From Flavobacterium sp. (lineage in GTDB: Bacteria > Bacteroidota > Bacteroidia > Flavobacteriales > Flavobacteriaceae), in contig NZ_PNNA01000034.1 of the NCBI RefSeq assembly GCF_013823965.1, forward strand, positions 1-35,439: a stretch of DNA of 35,439 nt. The letters run 5' to 3'. The notes under the pieces are model-generated. The model worked only from the letters and a program-made list of their open reading frames with translations, ran no database searches and was not told the DNA's origin. The translations under genes and the position numbers were made by a program. Below, piece after piece: positions 1-7,858 of the stretch (positions are counted from its first letter, which is position 1; every line of letters begins with the position of its first letter).

Positions 1-435
1 CTCAGAATGCATCGTCAATCCGTACAATTGACGCGACAAACCCACTGCAAAATCACAAATGTCAATCATTTCCTGAACTTCGCCGTAACCTTCTTGAAGG
101 CTTTTTCCCATTTCGTAAGAAACCAATTTTCCCAACGGCTCTTTGAATTTTCTCAATTCGTCTCCCATTTGGCGTACAATGTCACCTCTTCTTGGTGCCG
201 GAACCAAACGCCATTCCAAGAAAGCTTCCGATGCTTTTTGCATGGCGCTTTCGTAATCTTCTTTGGTCGAAGTTTTTACTTTGGCTATCAAAGCTCCGTC
301 TGCGGGTGAATAGCTTTCGATGATATTTCCGTTTGCAAAATTATTGGCTCCGGTTGATGTTCCTTCGTTTATGGCTTCGATTCCCAATTGTTTCAGGGCT
401 TCTTTTATTCCGAATTGATTTGCTATTGTTATCAT
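1..435 (-). CDS. Aldehyde dehydrogenase, ALDH7 type (3' end outside window)
   Basis: This leftward reading frame starts at the ATG at 433-435 and runs off the left edge, giving the first 145 residues of a protein usually about 510 residues long. The N-terminus contains ESYSPADGALIAKV, an AFLEWRLVPAPRRGDIVRQM segment and ELRKFKEPLGKLVSYEMGKS, which are typical of the NAD-binding N-terminal part of ALDH7 (aminoadipate-semialdehyde / piperideine-6-carboxylate dehydrogenase, lysine catabolism). The catalytic Cys and Glu lie in the missing part, so catalytic competence cannot be judged. The family call is from sequence; the lysine-pathway role is inferred from family knowledge only. A promoter-like element lies at 472-479. 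The gene is followed upstream by about 200 bases of AT-rich spacer with no recognisable gene. Confidence 0.88.
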   Translation of the reverse strand, partial: MITIANQFGIKEALKQLGIEAINEGTSTGANNFANGNIIESYSPADGALIAKVKTSTKEDYESAMQKASEAFLEWRLVPAPRRGDIVRQMGDELRKFKEPLGKLVSYEMGKSLQEGYGEVQEMIDICDFAVGLSRQLYGLTMHSE

Positions 436-471
436 TGTAACTTTTTTGGTTAGAATTGTTATATTTATTTA

Positions 472-479
472 CAAATATA
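472..479 (-). promoter_or_regulatory. -7 promoter element for the aldehyde dehydrogenase
   Basis: Read leftward this is TATATTTG, matching the Bacteroidetes TAnnTTTG element, 37 bases before the ATG at 435. No convincing -33 TTTG is seen at the normal distance, so only the -7 half is supported. Confidence 0.35.
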
Positions 480-637
480 TTATTTAAAGGGGAAATAGAA
501 AGTAAATGTTTAAATATTTAAACCATCAAAAAATAAGCTTACCAAGTTTGTTTTCAACCCTGGATGACTTTGCTTTCCTCTTATTCTATTTGGAATTCCA
601 TACACTTCGTTTGCAATGGAAATCTTTGTAAAAAAAT

Positions 638-1564
638 CTAGAACATATTCTTTTTCTTGAACAAGAATACACCAAAAACAGAAACCATAAGGGAAATTAA
701 CAACACAATCCAGAATCCAAATGGGTTTTCTTGCAAGTTATTGGGCACGTTCATTCCATATAAACTGGCTATTAATGTGGGAATCATTAATATGATTGAA
801 ATAGAAGTCAACCGTTTCATGATGACGTTCAAATTGTTTGATATCACCGAGGCGTAAGCGTCCATCATCCCAGCCAAGATGTTGCTGTAAATGTTGGTGG
901 TTTCTTCGGCTTGGCGCAATTCGATTTCTACGTCCTCGAGCAATTCGGGGTCAAAAGTGTCTTTGTGGGTTTTTAAATTCTTGAGTCTTCGAAACAAAAC
1001 ATCGTTGCCTTTTAGGGATGTCATGAAAAACACCAAGCATTTTTCTATTTGCAGCAAAGCTTGAAGTTCCTCGTTTTTGATGGATTCTTCCAAGTTGTCT
1101 TCGGCCATTTTGATTCGCTGATTGATTTGTTTCAGGTGTTTCAGGAACCAAACGCTGGAGGACAAGAGCAATTTCAAGACTAAATCAAAATGATTGTTGA
1201 TGGTAATTTTTTTGCGTTTTGTATAAGAGACAAAATCGGGAAGAATGTCTGATTCGTGAAAACACAGCGAGACAAAAATATCGCCCTTGAACATCAAACC
1301 CAATGGTGCGGTGTTGAATGGCAGTTTTGCATCGTTGCTACGGAAGGGAATTCTCAAAATAATCAGCGTCCAATCATTTTCGATTTCAATACGCGGACGC
1401 TCGTCAATATCTTCAATATCGTTGTAAAAATCTTCTGGAATTTGTAATTCTTTGAGCAGAAATTTGGTTTCTTCTTTTGTGGGACAAACTACATTAATCC
1501 AGCAGTTGTCTTCACGGTTTTCGGTTTGGGTTAAACCTTTGTTGTTTTTGTAATAAGTAATCAT
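638..1564 (-). CDS. corA: CorA-family divalent metal ion transporter
   Basis: A 308-residue inner-membrane protein of the CorA (2-TM-GxN) family, expected to move Mg2+ or Co2+/Ni2+ as a homopentamer. The long cytoplasmic N-terminal part (about residues 1-240) is followed by two C-terminal membrane segments, about 245-269 (SISIILMIPTLIASLYGMN) and 281-302. The diagnostic GMN triplet is at residues 270-272, at the end of the first segment. Here the usual MPE that follows GMN is replaced by VPNN, which is common in divergent CorA branches. The frame stays open upstream to a TTG at 1606, but the ATG at 1564 begins the natural N-terminus MITYYKNNKG and is preferred. A short reading frame at 1611-1655 precedes it and could be a leader peptide. 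Metal specificity cannot be told from sequence. Confidence 0.9.
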   Translation of the reverse strand: MITYYKNNKGLTQTENREDNCWINVVCPTKEETKFLLKELQIPEDFYNDIEDIDERPRIEIENDWTLIILRIPFRSNDAKLPFNTAPLGLMFKGDIFVSLCFHESDILPDFVSYTKRKKITINNHFDLVLKLLLSSSVWFLKHLKQINQRIKMAEDNLEESIKNEELQALLQIEKCLVFFMTSLKGNDVLFRRLKNLKTHKDTFDPELLEDVEIELRQAEETTNIYSNILAGMMDAYASVISNNLNVIMKRLTSISIILMIPTLIASLYGMNVPNNLQENPFGFWIVLLISLMVSVFGVFLFKKKNMF

Positions 1565-1610
1565 AATGTAATGCGTTTTTTTAGGAATAACGTTTACATT
1601 ATGCAACGGA

Positions 1611-1655
1611 CTATTCCTGGTTGTCTTTCTTTTTCTTCGAATAATAATCGTCCAT
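1611..1655 (-). CDS. Possible 14-residue leader peptide upstream of corA
   Basis: A short frame ATG...TAG reads MDDYYSKKKKDNQE and ends 46 bases before the corA start. It lies just downstream of a TACTTTTG element (1678-1685), so it would be the first thing translated on such a transcript. The composition (acidic start, four Lys in a row, Tyr pair) is unusual, but a frame of this length can occur by chance. No function is claimed. Confidence 0.25.
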   Translation of the reverse strand: MDDYYSKKKKDNQE

Positions 1656-1677
1656 TGTGGATATTTTATTTTTTTGG

Positions 1678-1685
1678 CAAAAGTA
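1678..1685 (-). promoter_or_regulatory. Candidate -7 promoter element for corA
   Basis: Leftward TACTTTTG fits TAnnTTTG, about 115 bases before the corA ATG. No good -33 element is present. Weak support. Confidence 0.3.
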
Positions 1686-1905
1686 TCGCTTTAAATAGAA
1701 AAAAATCATAATACTTTCTTAATTAAAAATATTGGGGTGCATTTTATCAACATTTCGCCCTTTTTGCGGGTTCTGGCTGTTGGTTTTTCTATTGGGAATT
1801 GTGCCGCCTTTTGTTTTTATCTAAAAAACCATTAAAATAGTGCAAGAATTTAATTCCCACAACATCTTAATGGCTTTTAATGTTTGTATTTGGATATTTC
1901 TAAAA
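1686..1905. other. AT-rich spacer without recognisable gene
   Basis: Together with 1565-1685 this forms a gap of about 340 bases between corA and the OB-fold gene. Apart from the mini-frame and promoter candidate noted separately, I see no conserved protein, RNA gene or strong hairpin terminator. Confidence 0.5.
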
Positions 1906-2271
1906 TCAGTCTTTCTTAATTTCAATACTTGATGGATTGAAAATTTGCGGAACCTGTTTTGGGTCGTTTTTGTAAGTGGTGATTTTGCCTTTTACATAAA
2001 TGTTTTTATCTTTCAAATCCTCGATTTTGAGGTTTAGTTTTTCGAGATAATTAGTAGTGATTACCACTGTAAAAATACTCTCGGGATAAGCCTGGTCGAT
2101 ATTGATGTAATTGGTAAATTTTCCTTCGGCGGCGAGTTTGAACGAAACTACTTTTCCAAGAACGCAAACTTCTTTATCCATGTAGTCCTTGACTTTTGCC
2201 GTGGTGATGGTGTCCTGCGAAAAACAATTAATGGAGAATGTTACAAGGAAAACGAATATTAAATTTTTCAT
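1906..2271 (-). CDS. Secreted OB-fold (nucleic-acid-binding type) protein
   Basis: A 121-residue protein with a cleavable signal peptide (MKNLIFVFLVTFSINCFSQ, cut near residue 19) followed by one small beta-rich domain. The pattern, with VKDYMDKEVCVLGKVVSFKL near the start and NIYVKGKITTYKN near the end, resembles the OB-fold / tRNA_anti-like proteins annotated in flavobacteria as DNA-binding. It starts 10 bases after the stop of the upstream secreted EEP-family gene, so the two are almost surely co-transcribed. The likely location is the periplasm. A role in binding nucleic acid or nucleotides for its nuclease-like partner is inference from fold and context. The cysteine in NCFSQ is at the signal-peptide end and does not form a clear lipobox. 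Confidence 0.65.
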   Translation of the reverse strand: MKNLIFVFLVTFSINCFSQDTITTAKVKDYMDKEVCVLGKVVSFKLAAEGKFTNYINIDQAYPESIFTVVITTNYLEKLNLKIEDLKDKNIYVKGKITTYKNDPKQVPQIFNPSSIEIKKD

Positions 2272-2281
2272 GTTTTTTTAA

Positions 2282-3385
2282 TTATTTTGCTTCTTTTACC
2301 AAATAAATGTAGACCGGAAAGTGGTCGCTATACCCTATTTCGTTGGCGGAATGTCGCAAAGGATACCCTGCATATCTTCCAAATTTTTCTATCATGAACG
2401 GCTTATTGTAAATTCCGGCTTTCCAATATTGAAAAGTAGTAAAATCGCTCTTGATTAAAGTTTCCGAAACCATGATTTGGTCAAAAATATCTCCTGAATC
2501 TCTATAAAACAACGAAGCATTTCCATCTTTGGCCATTTGCTCGAAAGGGTTGTAAACACCAAATTGCTTCACTTCTGCTTTTTTTAATTTGGCCCCAACA
2601 CCTTCTTTTACACTTTTATTGTAGGTTCCGTCGTTTAAATCTCCCATTATGATAATTTTGGAATTTGGATTTACTTTATAAATGGAATCCATGATTTTTT
2701 TGGTTAATCTTCCGGCCGCTTCGCGAAACGGGCTGCTTTTTTTCTCGCCACCTGAACGTGACGGCCAGTGATTGACCATTATGTTGATTTCTTCTCCGTC
2801 AAGAAAACCGGTTACCAATAGAATGTCCCTGGTATAAACCCTGTTGTCTTTACCAACTTCTATTTTATCCTTGTCGGCTTTGTCTTCTTCGGTTTCTTTT
2901 TCTTTTTCATTATTATTTCCTCTGTAAATAATCAGGGGAACATTAATAAAGCTAGTGGGTTTAAAATGTTTCTTTTGGTACAAAAATCCAACGTCAATTC
3001 CTCTTTTATCAGGAGAATCAAAATGCACGATTCCGTAATCATTTTTTATGATATTGGGCTGTTTGACTAAATCTTCGAGAACACCGCGGTTTTCAATTTC
3101 TGAACATCCAATTAAAGTAGGCGCTTCTTTTTGTTGGTCGTTCGTTCCTATTTGCATCAAAACTTTAGAAAGATTCTCTAATTTTTGCTTGTATTTTTCC
3201 GATGTCCATCGTTGCAATCCTCCTGGCAACCATTCTTCATCATAGTTGGTTCCTTTGATGGTGTCAAATAAATTTTCGAAATTATAAAATGCAACGGTAT
3301 GCACAATATATTTTTTTTGCTGTGCATTGGCTCCAAAAATTGAAGATAAAACAAACAAAACGGCAATTAGACTTTTAATTCTCAT
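2282..3385 (-). CDS. Secreted endonuclease/exonuclease/phosphatase (EEP) family protein
   Basis: A 367-residue protein with an N-terminal signal peptide (residues 1-21, ending SIFGANA) and a single EEP (DNase I-like) domain. Active-site landmarks are present in order: FYNFENLFDT at 33-42, the metal-binding Glu in GCSEIENRG (about residue 96-98), the catalytic His in VNHWPSRSGG (His206), MGDLND (Asp249, Asn251), and the C-terminal GYSDHFPVYI (Asp354, His355). All expected catalytic residues are seen, so it should be an active Mg2+-dependent phosphodiesterase or phosphatase outside the cytoplasm. An insert rich in Lys and Glu (about 160-182) is unusual. It heads a two-gene leftward operon with the OB-fold protein and is divergent from a TonB-dependent receptor. 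The exact substrate is not determined; extracellular nucleic acid is suggested by the neighbouring secreted endonuclease. Confidence 0.88.
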   Translation of the reverse strand: MRIKSLIAVLFVLSSIFGANAQQKKYIVHTVAFYNFENLFDTIKGTNYDEEWLPGGLQRWTSEKYKQKLENLSKVLMQIGTNDQQKEAPTLIGCSEIENRGVLEDLVKQPNIIKNDYGIVHFDSPDKRGIDVGFLYQKKHFKPTSFINVPLIIYRGNNNEKEKETEEDKADKDKIEVGKDNRVYTRDILLVTGFLDGEEINIMVNHWPSRSGGEKKSSPFREAAGRLTKKIMDSIYKVNPNSKIIIMGDLNDGTYNKSVKEGVGAKLKKAEVKQFGVYNPFEQMAKDGNASLFYRDSGDIFDQIMVSETLIKSDFTTFQYWKAGIYNKPFMIEKFGRYAGYPLRHSANEIGYSDHFPVYIYLVKEAK

Positions 3386-3429
3386 ATCTATATATTATTT
3401 AAAGGTAAAGTTTAACAAAAACTTTGGAA

Positions 3430-3465
3430 CAAATGTAGATAATAATAATTATAAATGTAGCTTTG
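3430..3465. promoter_or_regulatory. Divergent promoter region with repeated AAATGTAG
   Basis: The 130-base gap between the EEP gene and the TonB-dependent receptor holds a leftward TACATTTG (3430-3437) and a rightward TAGCTTTG (3458-3465), each matching TAnnTTTG. AAATGTAG occurs at 3431 and again at 3453, 22 bases apart (about two helical turns), and AAATGTAA at 3494. Clear -33 partners are missing, which could suit an activator-dependent promoter. Elements are seen; activity is inferred. Confidence 0.4.
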
Positions 3466-3515
3466 TAGTCCTCAAGAAATTATTTTTTTGAGCAAATGTA
3501 ATTTTATTTTTACCT

Positions 3516-6278
3516 ATGAAAAAACTTATTATTAGTACACTATTTGTAATGCAAGTAGTGTTTGCTTTTGGACAATCAGAGACTGGTGTGTCTGGTAAAG
3601 TGGTCGATTCTAAAACACAGGAACCTGTCCAAAGTGTTATTGTATCCATTCAAAACACCAATTTAACGCAGCTTACAGATGCCAATGGAAAATTTTCATT
3701 TAACAAAATGGATGTTGGAAACCAATTGTTGCTTCTTAAAAGCAATGGCTACAAAGACCAACTCATTCAAATTGAAGTTGTTGCAGGAAAAATGCTCGAT
3801 GTGGGAACTGTTTCTTTCGAAGAAGATTTGACCCAAGAAAAACAATCAACCTTGATTGCCATAACGGACAACGATTTGAGCGACGACAATAGCGGCTCCG
3901 AAAGTACGGCTGGTTTGCTTCAATCCTCAAAAGACATTTTTTTACAAGCTGCTGCTTATAATTTTGGCGCGGCAAGATTTAGCGTTAGAGGAATTGACAA
4001 TGAATATTCGAATGTAATGATTAACGGCATCACCATGAATCGCGTTGCCGATGGAAGACCACAATATGGCGACTGGGGCGGACTTAACGACGCCACTAGA
4101 AATCAAGAATTTACCAATGGATCTGCGCCTTCTGATTATGCTTTTGGCGGGATTGCAGGAACACAATTCATCAACACCCGAGCTTCTATTTACAGACCGG
4201 GAACACGAATTTCTTACCTTAACACCAATACCAACTACAGTAATAGAGTAATGGCGACCCACGCTTCAGGAATGGACAAAGACGGTTGGGCTTATGTTAT
4301 TTCAGGAGGAAGACGTTGGGCTCAAGAAGGCTATTTTGAAGGAACTACTTATGATGCCAATTCCTTGTTTGCCAGTATCGAAAAGAAAATCAGCAACAAC
4401 CACAGCCTTAACTTTACCTCTATTTATGCACAAAACAAAAGAGGTAAAAATTCTCCAAACACAGCCGAACAAACGGATTTGGCAGGAGAAAAATACAATT
4501 CCTACTGGGGTTATCAAGAAGGAGAAAAAAGAAACTCCAGAATCAAGAAATCTGAAGAGCCAATGTTTATGTTGACTCACTATTGGAAAGTGAACCCAAA
4601 AACAAACTTAAACACCACGGTTTCTTATCAAATAGGACAAATCGGAAACAGCCGTTTGGATTACACTAAATCAAACAATCCTGACCCAACTTATTACGGA
4701 AAACTACCAAGTTTTTACACCAATTATTTTGACAACAACAATAATTATATTGGTAATACACCTGCTTATATTGCAAAAGCAAATGATCAAAAAGCGCTTT
4801 TTCTTGCCAACAAACAATTGGACTGGAAAGACATTTACCGAATCAACAATGAAAATATTGACAACGGAAGCCGAATTGTTTTGTACGAAGACAGAACCGA
4901 CGAAAACATTGCCACATTCAACACAAGATTGAATTCCCAACTTTCGGATAACGTTATCATGATTGCTGGCGGAAATTACTTGAATTCCAGAACCAAGAAT
5001 TTTAAAAATATGCTGGACCTTTTGGGTGGAACTTATTTTGCCGACAAAAGTACTTTTGGAATTGGCGACCAACAATATTCTGATTTGAACAATCCAAATA
5101 GAACTTTGGGAGTTCGCGATCATTATGGCTACAATTACAACATCGACGTAACAAAATTGGATGCGTTTACCCAATTCAAATTTACCTATAACAAAGTAGA
5201 TTTTTATTTGGCACAATCTTTCTCTCGCTCCAGTTACCAAAGAGAAGGTTTGTATAAAAACGGTTATTACCCAAACAGTTCTTATGGAAAAAGCGACAAG
5301 ATTAATTTCGACAACTTTGGTTTCAAAGGTGGAATGACTTATAAAATAACGGGAAGAAACTTTATCGACCTCAACGCTATTTACATGTCGAAAGCACCTA
5401 ACTCCAAAGACGTGTTTCCAAACGCTCGTGTAAACAATGACATCACGCCAAATATTACCAACGAAACCATCAAAGGAGTGGATTTGGGTTACATCATTAA
5501 AGCACCAAAATTGAAAGCTCGTTTTACTGGATATTTCTCCGAAACCTTGAACTCAACCGACATCAATTTCTATTATGCTGATGCAGTTGGCGGAGAAGGT
5601 GCTTTCGTATCGGAAGTGGTTACAGGAATCAACAAAAAGAATAGGGGAATTGAAGCGGGTCTTGAATACCAAATCACTTCTACCATCAAACTTACTGGAG
5701 TTGCCGCTTATGGAGAATACACCATAACCAACAATCCAAATGTAACCGTTACTGATGATGCATCAGCAACCACAACTTCTTTAGGAAAAGCAAATTTTAC
5801 TGGATTGAAACAATCAGGAATGCCGCAACAAGCCTACTCTTTTGGAGTGGAATACAGAGATCCAAAATTCTGGTGGATTGGTGCCAATGCCAATTACATC
5901 GCTGACAATTACCTTGATGTATCTGCAATTAGAAGAACTTCCAATTATTATGATTATAATGTTGACACGAATTACAGAACCGTGGATCAAACCTTGGCAG
6001 ACGGTTATTTGAGACAAGAAAAATTTGATGCTTTCTATCTTTGCAACTTGGTAGGTGGAAAATCTTGGAGAATTGGTGATAAAACGTTAGGGCTTTTTGC
6101 AAACATCAACAATGTTTTCGATATCAGCTACAAAACAGGTGGTTTTGAACAATCAAGAGATTCCAATTACACCAAAGATTACGAAGATCACCAAAGTGGT
6201 TCTTACAGCAAATTTGCTCCAAAATACTTTTACGGATACGGAAGAACATATATGGTAAATGTATATTTAACCTTTTAA
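3516..6278 (+). CDS. TonB-dependent outer-membrane receptor with CarboxypepD_reg-like domain
   Basis: A 920-residue outer-membrane protein. Residues 1-20 are a signal peptide; about 24-105 is a CarboxypepD_reg-like beta-sandwich (GVSGKVVDSKTQEPVQSV); about 130-240 is the plug, with FSVRGIDNEYSNVMINGITM; the rest is a 22-strand barrel ending in the usual C-terminal aromatic (VYLTF). It imports large substrates with energy from TonB-ExbBD. It is followed 10 bases later by a DUF5689 surface lipoprotein rather than a SusD homologue, so it is not a standard SusCD glycan pair. The genes around it code for secreted nuclease-type enzymes, which suggests breakdown products of nucleic acid (or phosphate-containing compounds) as cargo; this is inference. 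Full length, with no frame problems. Confidence 0.93.
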   Translation: MKKLIISTLFVMQVVFAFGQSETGVSGKVVDSKTQEPVQSVIVSIQNTNLTQLTDANGKFSFNKMDVGNQLLLLKSNGYKDQLIQIEVVAGKMLDVGTVSFEEDLTQEKQSTLIAITDNDLSDDNSGSESTAGLLQSSKDIFLQAAAYNFGAARFSVRGIDNEYSNVMINGITMNRVADGRPQYGDWGGLNDATRNQEFTNGSAPSDYAFGGIAGTQFINTRASIYRPGTRISYLNTNTNYSNRVMATHASGMDKDGWAYVISGGRRWAQEGYFEGTTYDANSLFASIEKKISNNHSLNFTSIYAQNKRGKNSPNTAEQTDLAGEKYNSYWGYQEGEKRNSRIKKSEEPMFMLTHYWKVNPKTNLNTTVSYQIGQIGNSRLDYTKSNNPDPTYYGKLPSFYTNYFDNNNNYIGNTPAYIAKANDQKALFLANKQLDWKDIYRINNENIDNGSRIVLYEDRTDENIATFNTRLNSQLSDNVIMIAGGNYLNSRTKNFKNMLDLLGGTYFADKSTFGIGDQQYSDLNNPNRTLGVRDHYGYNYNIDVTKLDAFTQFKFTYNKVDFYLAQSFSRSSYQREGLYKNGYYPNSSYGKSDKINFDNFGFKGGMTYKITGRNFIDLNAIYMSKAPNSKDVFPNARVNNDITPNITNETIKGVDLGYIIKAPKLKARFTGYFSETLNSTDINFYYADAVGGEGAFVSEVVTGINKKNRGIEAGLEYQITSTIKLTGVAAYGEYTITNNPNVTVTDDASATTTSLGKANFTGLKQSGMPQQAYSFGVEYRDPKFWWIGANANYIADNYLDVSAIRRTSNYYDYNVDTNYRTVDQTLADGYLRQEKFDAFYLCNLVGGKSWRIGDKTLGLFANINNVFDISYKTGGFEQSRDSNYTKDYEDHQSGSYSKFAPKYFYGYGRTYMVNVYLTF

Positions 6279-6288
6279 ATTAAACGTC

Positions 6289-7710
6289 ATGAAAAATAAA
6301 ATAAAAAATATATGTCTCGTTATTGCCTCGGCTGGATTAATGACCAGCTGCGTTAACGATACTTTCGATACGCCAAAATTTGACGACTGTGTAAGTCCCG
6401 GCTTGACAAAAACCAAGGAAGTAGCCAATTTATATACGAGTGCTCCTGCTAACGGAACAACCGTTGCATATCCTGCTGCTGCAAAAGACCCTATAACAGG
6501 CAAAGAAATTTATGATTACATCGAAGCTTATGTAATTTCGAGTGACGAAGGTGGAAATTTCTATAAAAGTATGTACTTTCAACCAACGGATGGTTCCAAA
6601 GGATTTAATCTTTCTGGCGATATCGTAAATGCTTATACCCAAAAATTTCAACCAGGTAAAAAAGTTTTTTTAAAACTTAACGGTTTGTCTTATGCGAACC
6701 CAACTGGTTTTGGAAGAGGATTGATTTTTGGTGCAGCACCAACCGAACAATATGCTGTGGACAGATTATCTAGTTTAGACTTTAAAAAATATTTAATCCC
6801 TTCTTGCGATGTGGTTAGCGAAGACGCCATTGTTCATAAAATCACTTTAGCACAAGCTTTTAGCGACACTTACTTGAATACTTTGGTAGAAATCGACAAC
6901 GTGCAATTTACAGATGAAGCCGCTGGAGGAACTTACGACTCCAATTTAACAGATACCTATGACTCCAGTATTTATATAACTGACGGCTCTAAAAATCTAA
7001 CCATCAGAACTAGTAGATTTGCCAATTTTGCAGGTTCAAAAGTTCCTACTGGGAAAGGTAAAATACGAGGAGTTTTGACCAAATACAATTCCACTTACCA
7101 AATTATCATGAGAACGGAACGTGACGTGAACATGCCAAACCCTAGAGTGGATTATACTCCTACGATTATAGGCGCCAATTCAACCGTTTTCCCTGCAACC
7201 GTAAACGAAACTTTCGAAAGTTACATCGCTTCACCATCACAAACCAATTTCCCAAATTACATCAATGATGCAGCTGTTGGTTCCAGATATTGGGAAGTAA
7301 AGACCTTTAGCTCTAATAAATACATCCAAATGACATCGTTTGGTTCTGGAGGTGCAAACAATACTTATTTATTTGTTCCTGTGAACATGACCACGGCAAG
7401 TAATTTTTCATTCAAGTCCAATATGGGGTATTGGAACGGTGCCGTGTTGAAAGTATATTATGTTCTGGACGCAAATTACACTCCTGGCAGTACCGTTGAC
7501 GTCACAAAAATGACGAATATTACTTCCAGTTTCACCATTCCTACAACACCTACAAATGGTTACGGAACCACTTTTACATCAAGTGGTGTTTATGCCATTC
7601 CGGCAACCGTGACAGGAAATGGTTATTTTGTATTTGAATATGCAGGTAATGCAGGATCTTCTCCAGCAGTAACAACCACTTTACAATTGGATAATATTTT
7701 AGTAAATTAA
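6289..7710 (+). CDS. DUF5689 domain surface lipoprotein
   Basis: A 473-residue lipoprotein. The N-terminus MKNKIKNICLVIASAGLMTSC ends in a lipobox with the lipidated Cys at residue 21. About residues 40-290 match the DUF5689 pattern (YDYIEAYVISSDEGGNFYKSM, KVFLKLNGL, NTLVEIDNVQF, KGKIRGVLTKYNSTYQIIMR). About 305-473 is a second beta-rich module of the choice-of-anchor J / jelly-roll kind (NETFESY, SRYWEVKTF, TTLQLDNILVN). DUF5689 proteins are typical of Bacteroidetes and commonly follow TonB-dependent receptors. The 10-base gap to the receptor and a strong terminator just downstream define a two-gene operon. I infer that it is the surface-exposed substrate-binding partner of the receptor; the ligand is unknown. 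Confidence 0.85.
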   Translation: MKNKIKNICLVIASAGLMTSCVNDTFDTPKFDDCVSPGLTKTKEVANLYTSAPANGTTVAYPAAAKDPITGKEIYDYIEAYVISSDEGGNFYKSMYFQPTDGSKGFNLSGDIVNAYTQKFQPGKKVFLKLNGLSYANPTGFGRGLIFGAAPTEQYAVDRLSSLDFKKYLIPSCDVVSEDAIVHKITLAQAFSDTYLNTLVEIDNVQFTDEAAGGTYDSNLTDTYDSSIYITDGSKNLTIRTSRFANFAGSKVPTGKGKIRGVLTKYNSTYQIIMRTERDVNMPNPRVDYTPTIIGANSTVFPATVNETFESYIASPSQTNFPNYINDAAVGSRYWEVKTFSSNKYIQMTSFGSGGANNTYLFVPVNMTTASNFSFKSNMGYWNGAVLKVYYVLDANYTPGSTVDVTKMTNITSSFTIPTTPTNGYGTTFTSSGVYAIPATVTGNGYFVFEYAGNAGSSPAVTTTLQLDNILVN

Positions 7711-7730
7711 TTATTTTTTAAAATAAATCT

Positions 7731-7759
7731 AAAAAAGCTCCCTAACAGGAGCTTTTTTT
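7731..7759 (+). terminator. Rho-independent terminator after the receptor/DUF5689 operon
   Basis: An 11-base stem AAAAAAGCTCC pairs with GGAGCTTTTTT across a 6-base loop, followed by a T run. It lies 20 bases after the DUF5689 stop. Confidence 0.9.
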
Positions 7760-7829
7760 ATTGCTAAACTTGTGAAAATTTGAATGTAAAAATTTAATAA
7801 TCCCAATATAATCAACTCATTTTAATGAC

Positions 7830-7837
7830 TAACTTTG
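7830..7837 (+). promoter_or_regulatory. -7 promoter element of the endonuclease gene
   Basis: TAACTTTG matches TAnnTTTG and lies 21 bases before the ATG at 7859, after the terminator of the previous operon. No clear -33 element. It implies that the endonuclease has its own transcript. Confidence 0.5.
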
Positions 7838-7858
7838 CGTTCTTAACCTACATTATAC

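Noticed and set aside
1565..1606. N-terminal extension of CorA from a TTG at 1606
   Set aside because: The ATG at 1564 matches the normal family N-terminus; the extension adds no conserved residues.
4302..5240. Leftward frames of 92 and 178 residues inside the TonB-dependent receptor gene
   Set aside because: Antisense to an intact receptor gene; no family resemblance and no start context.
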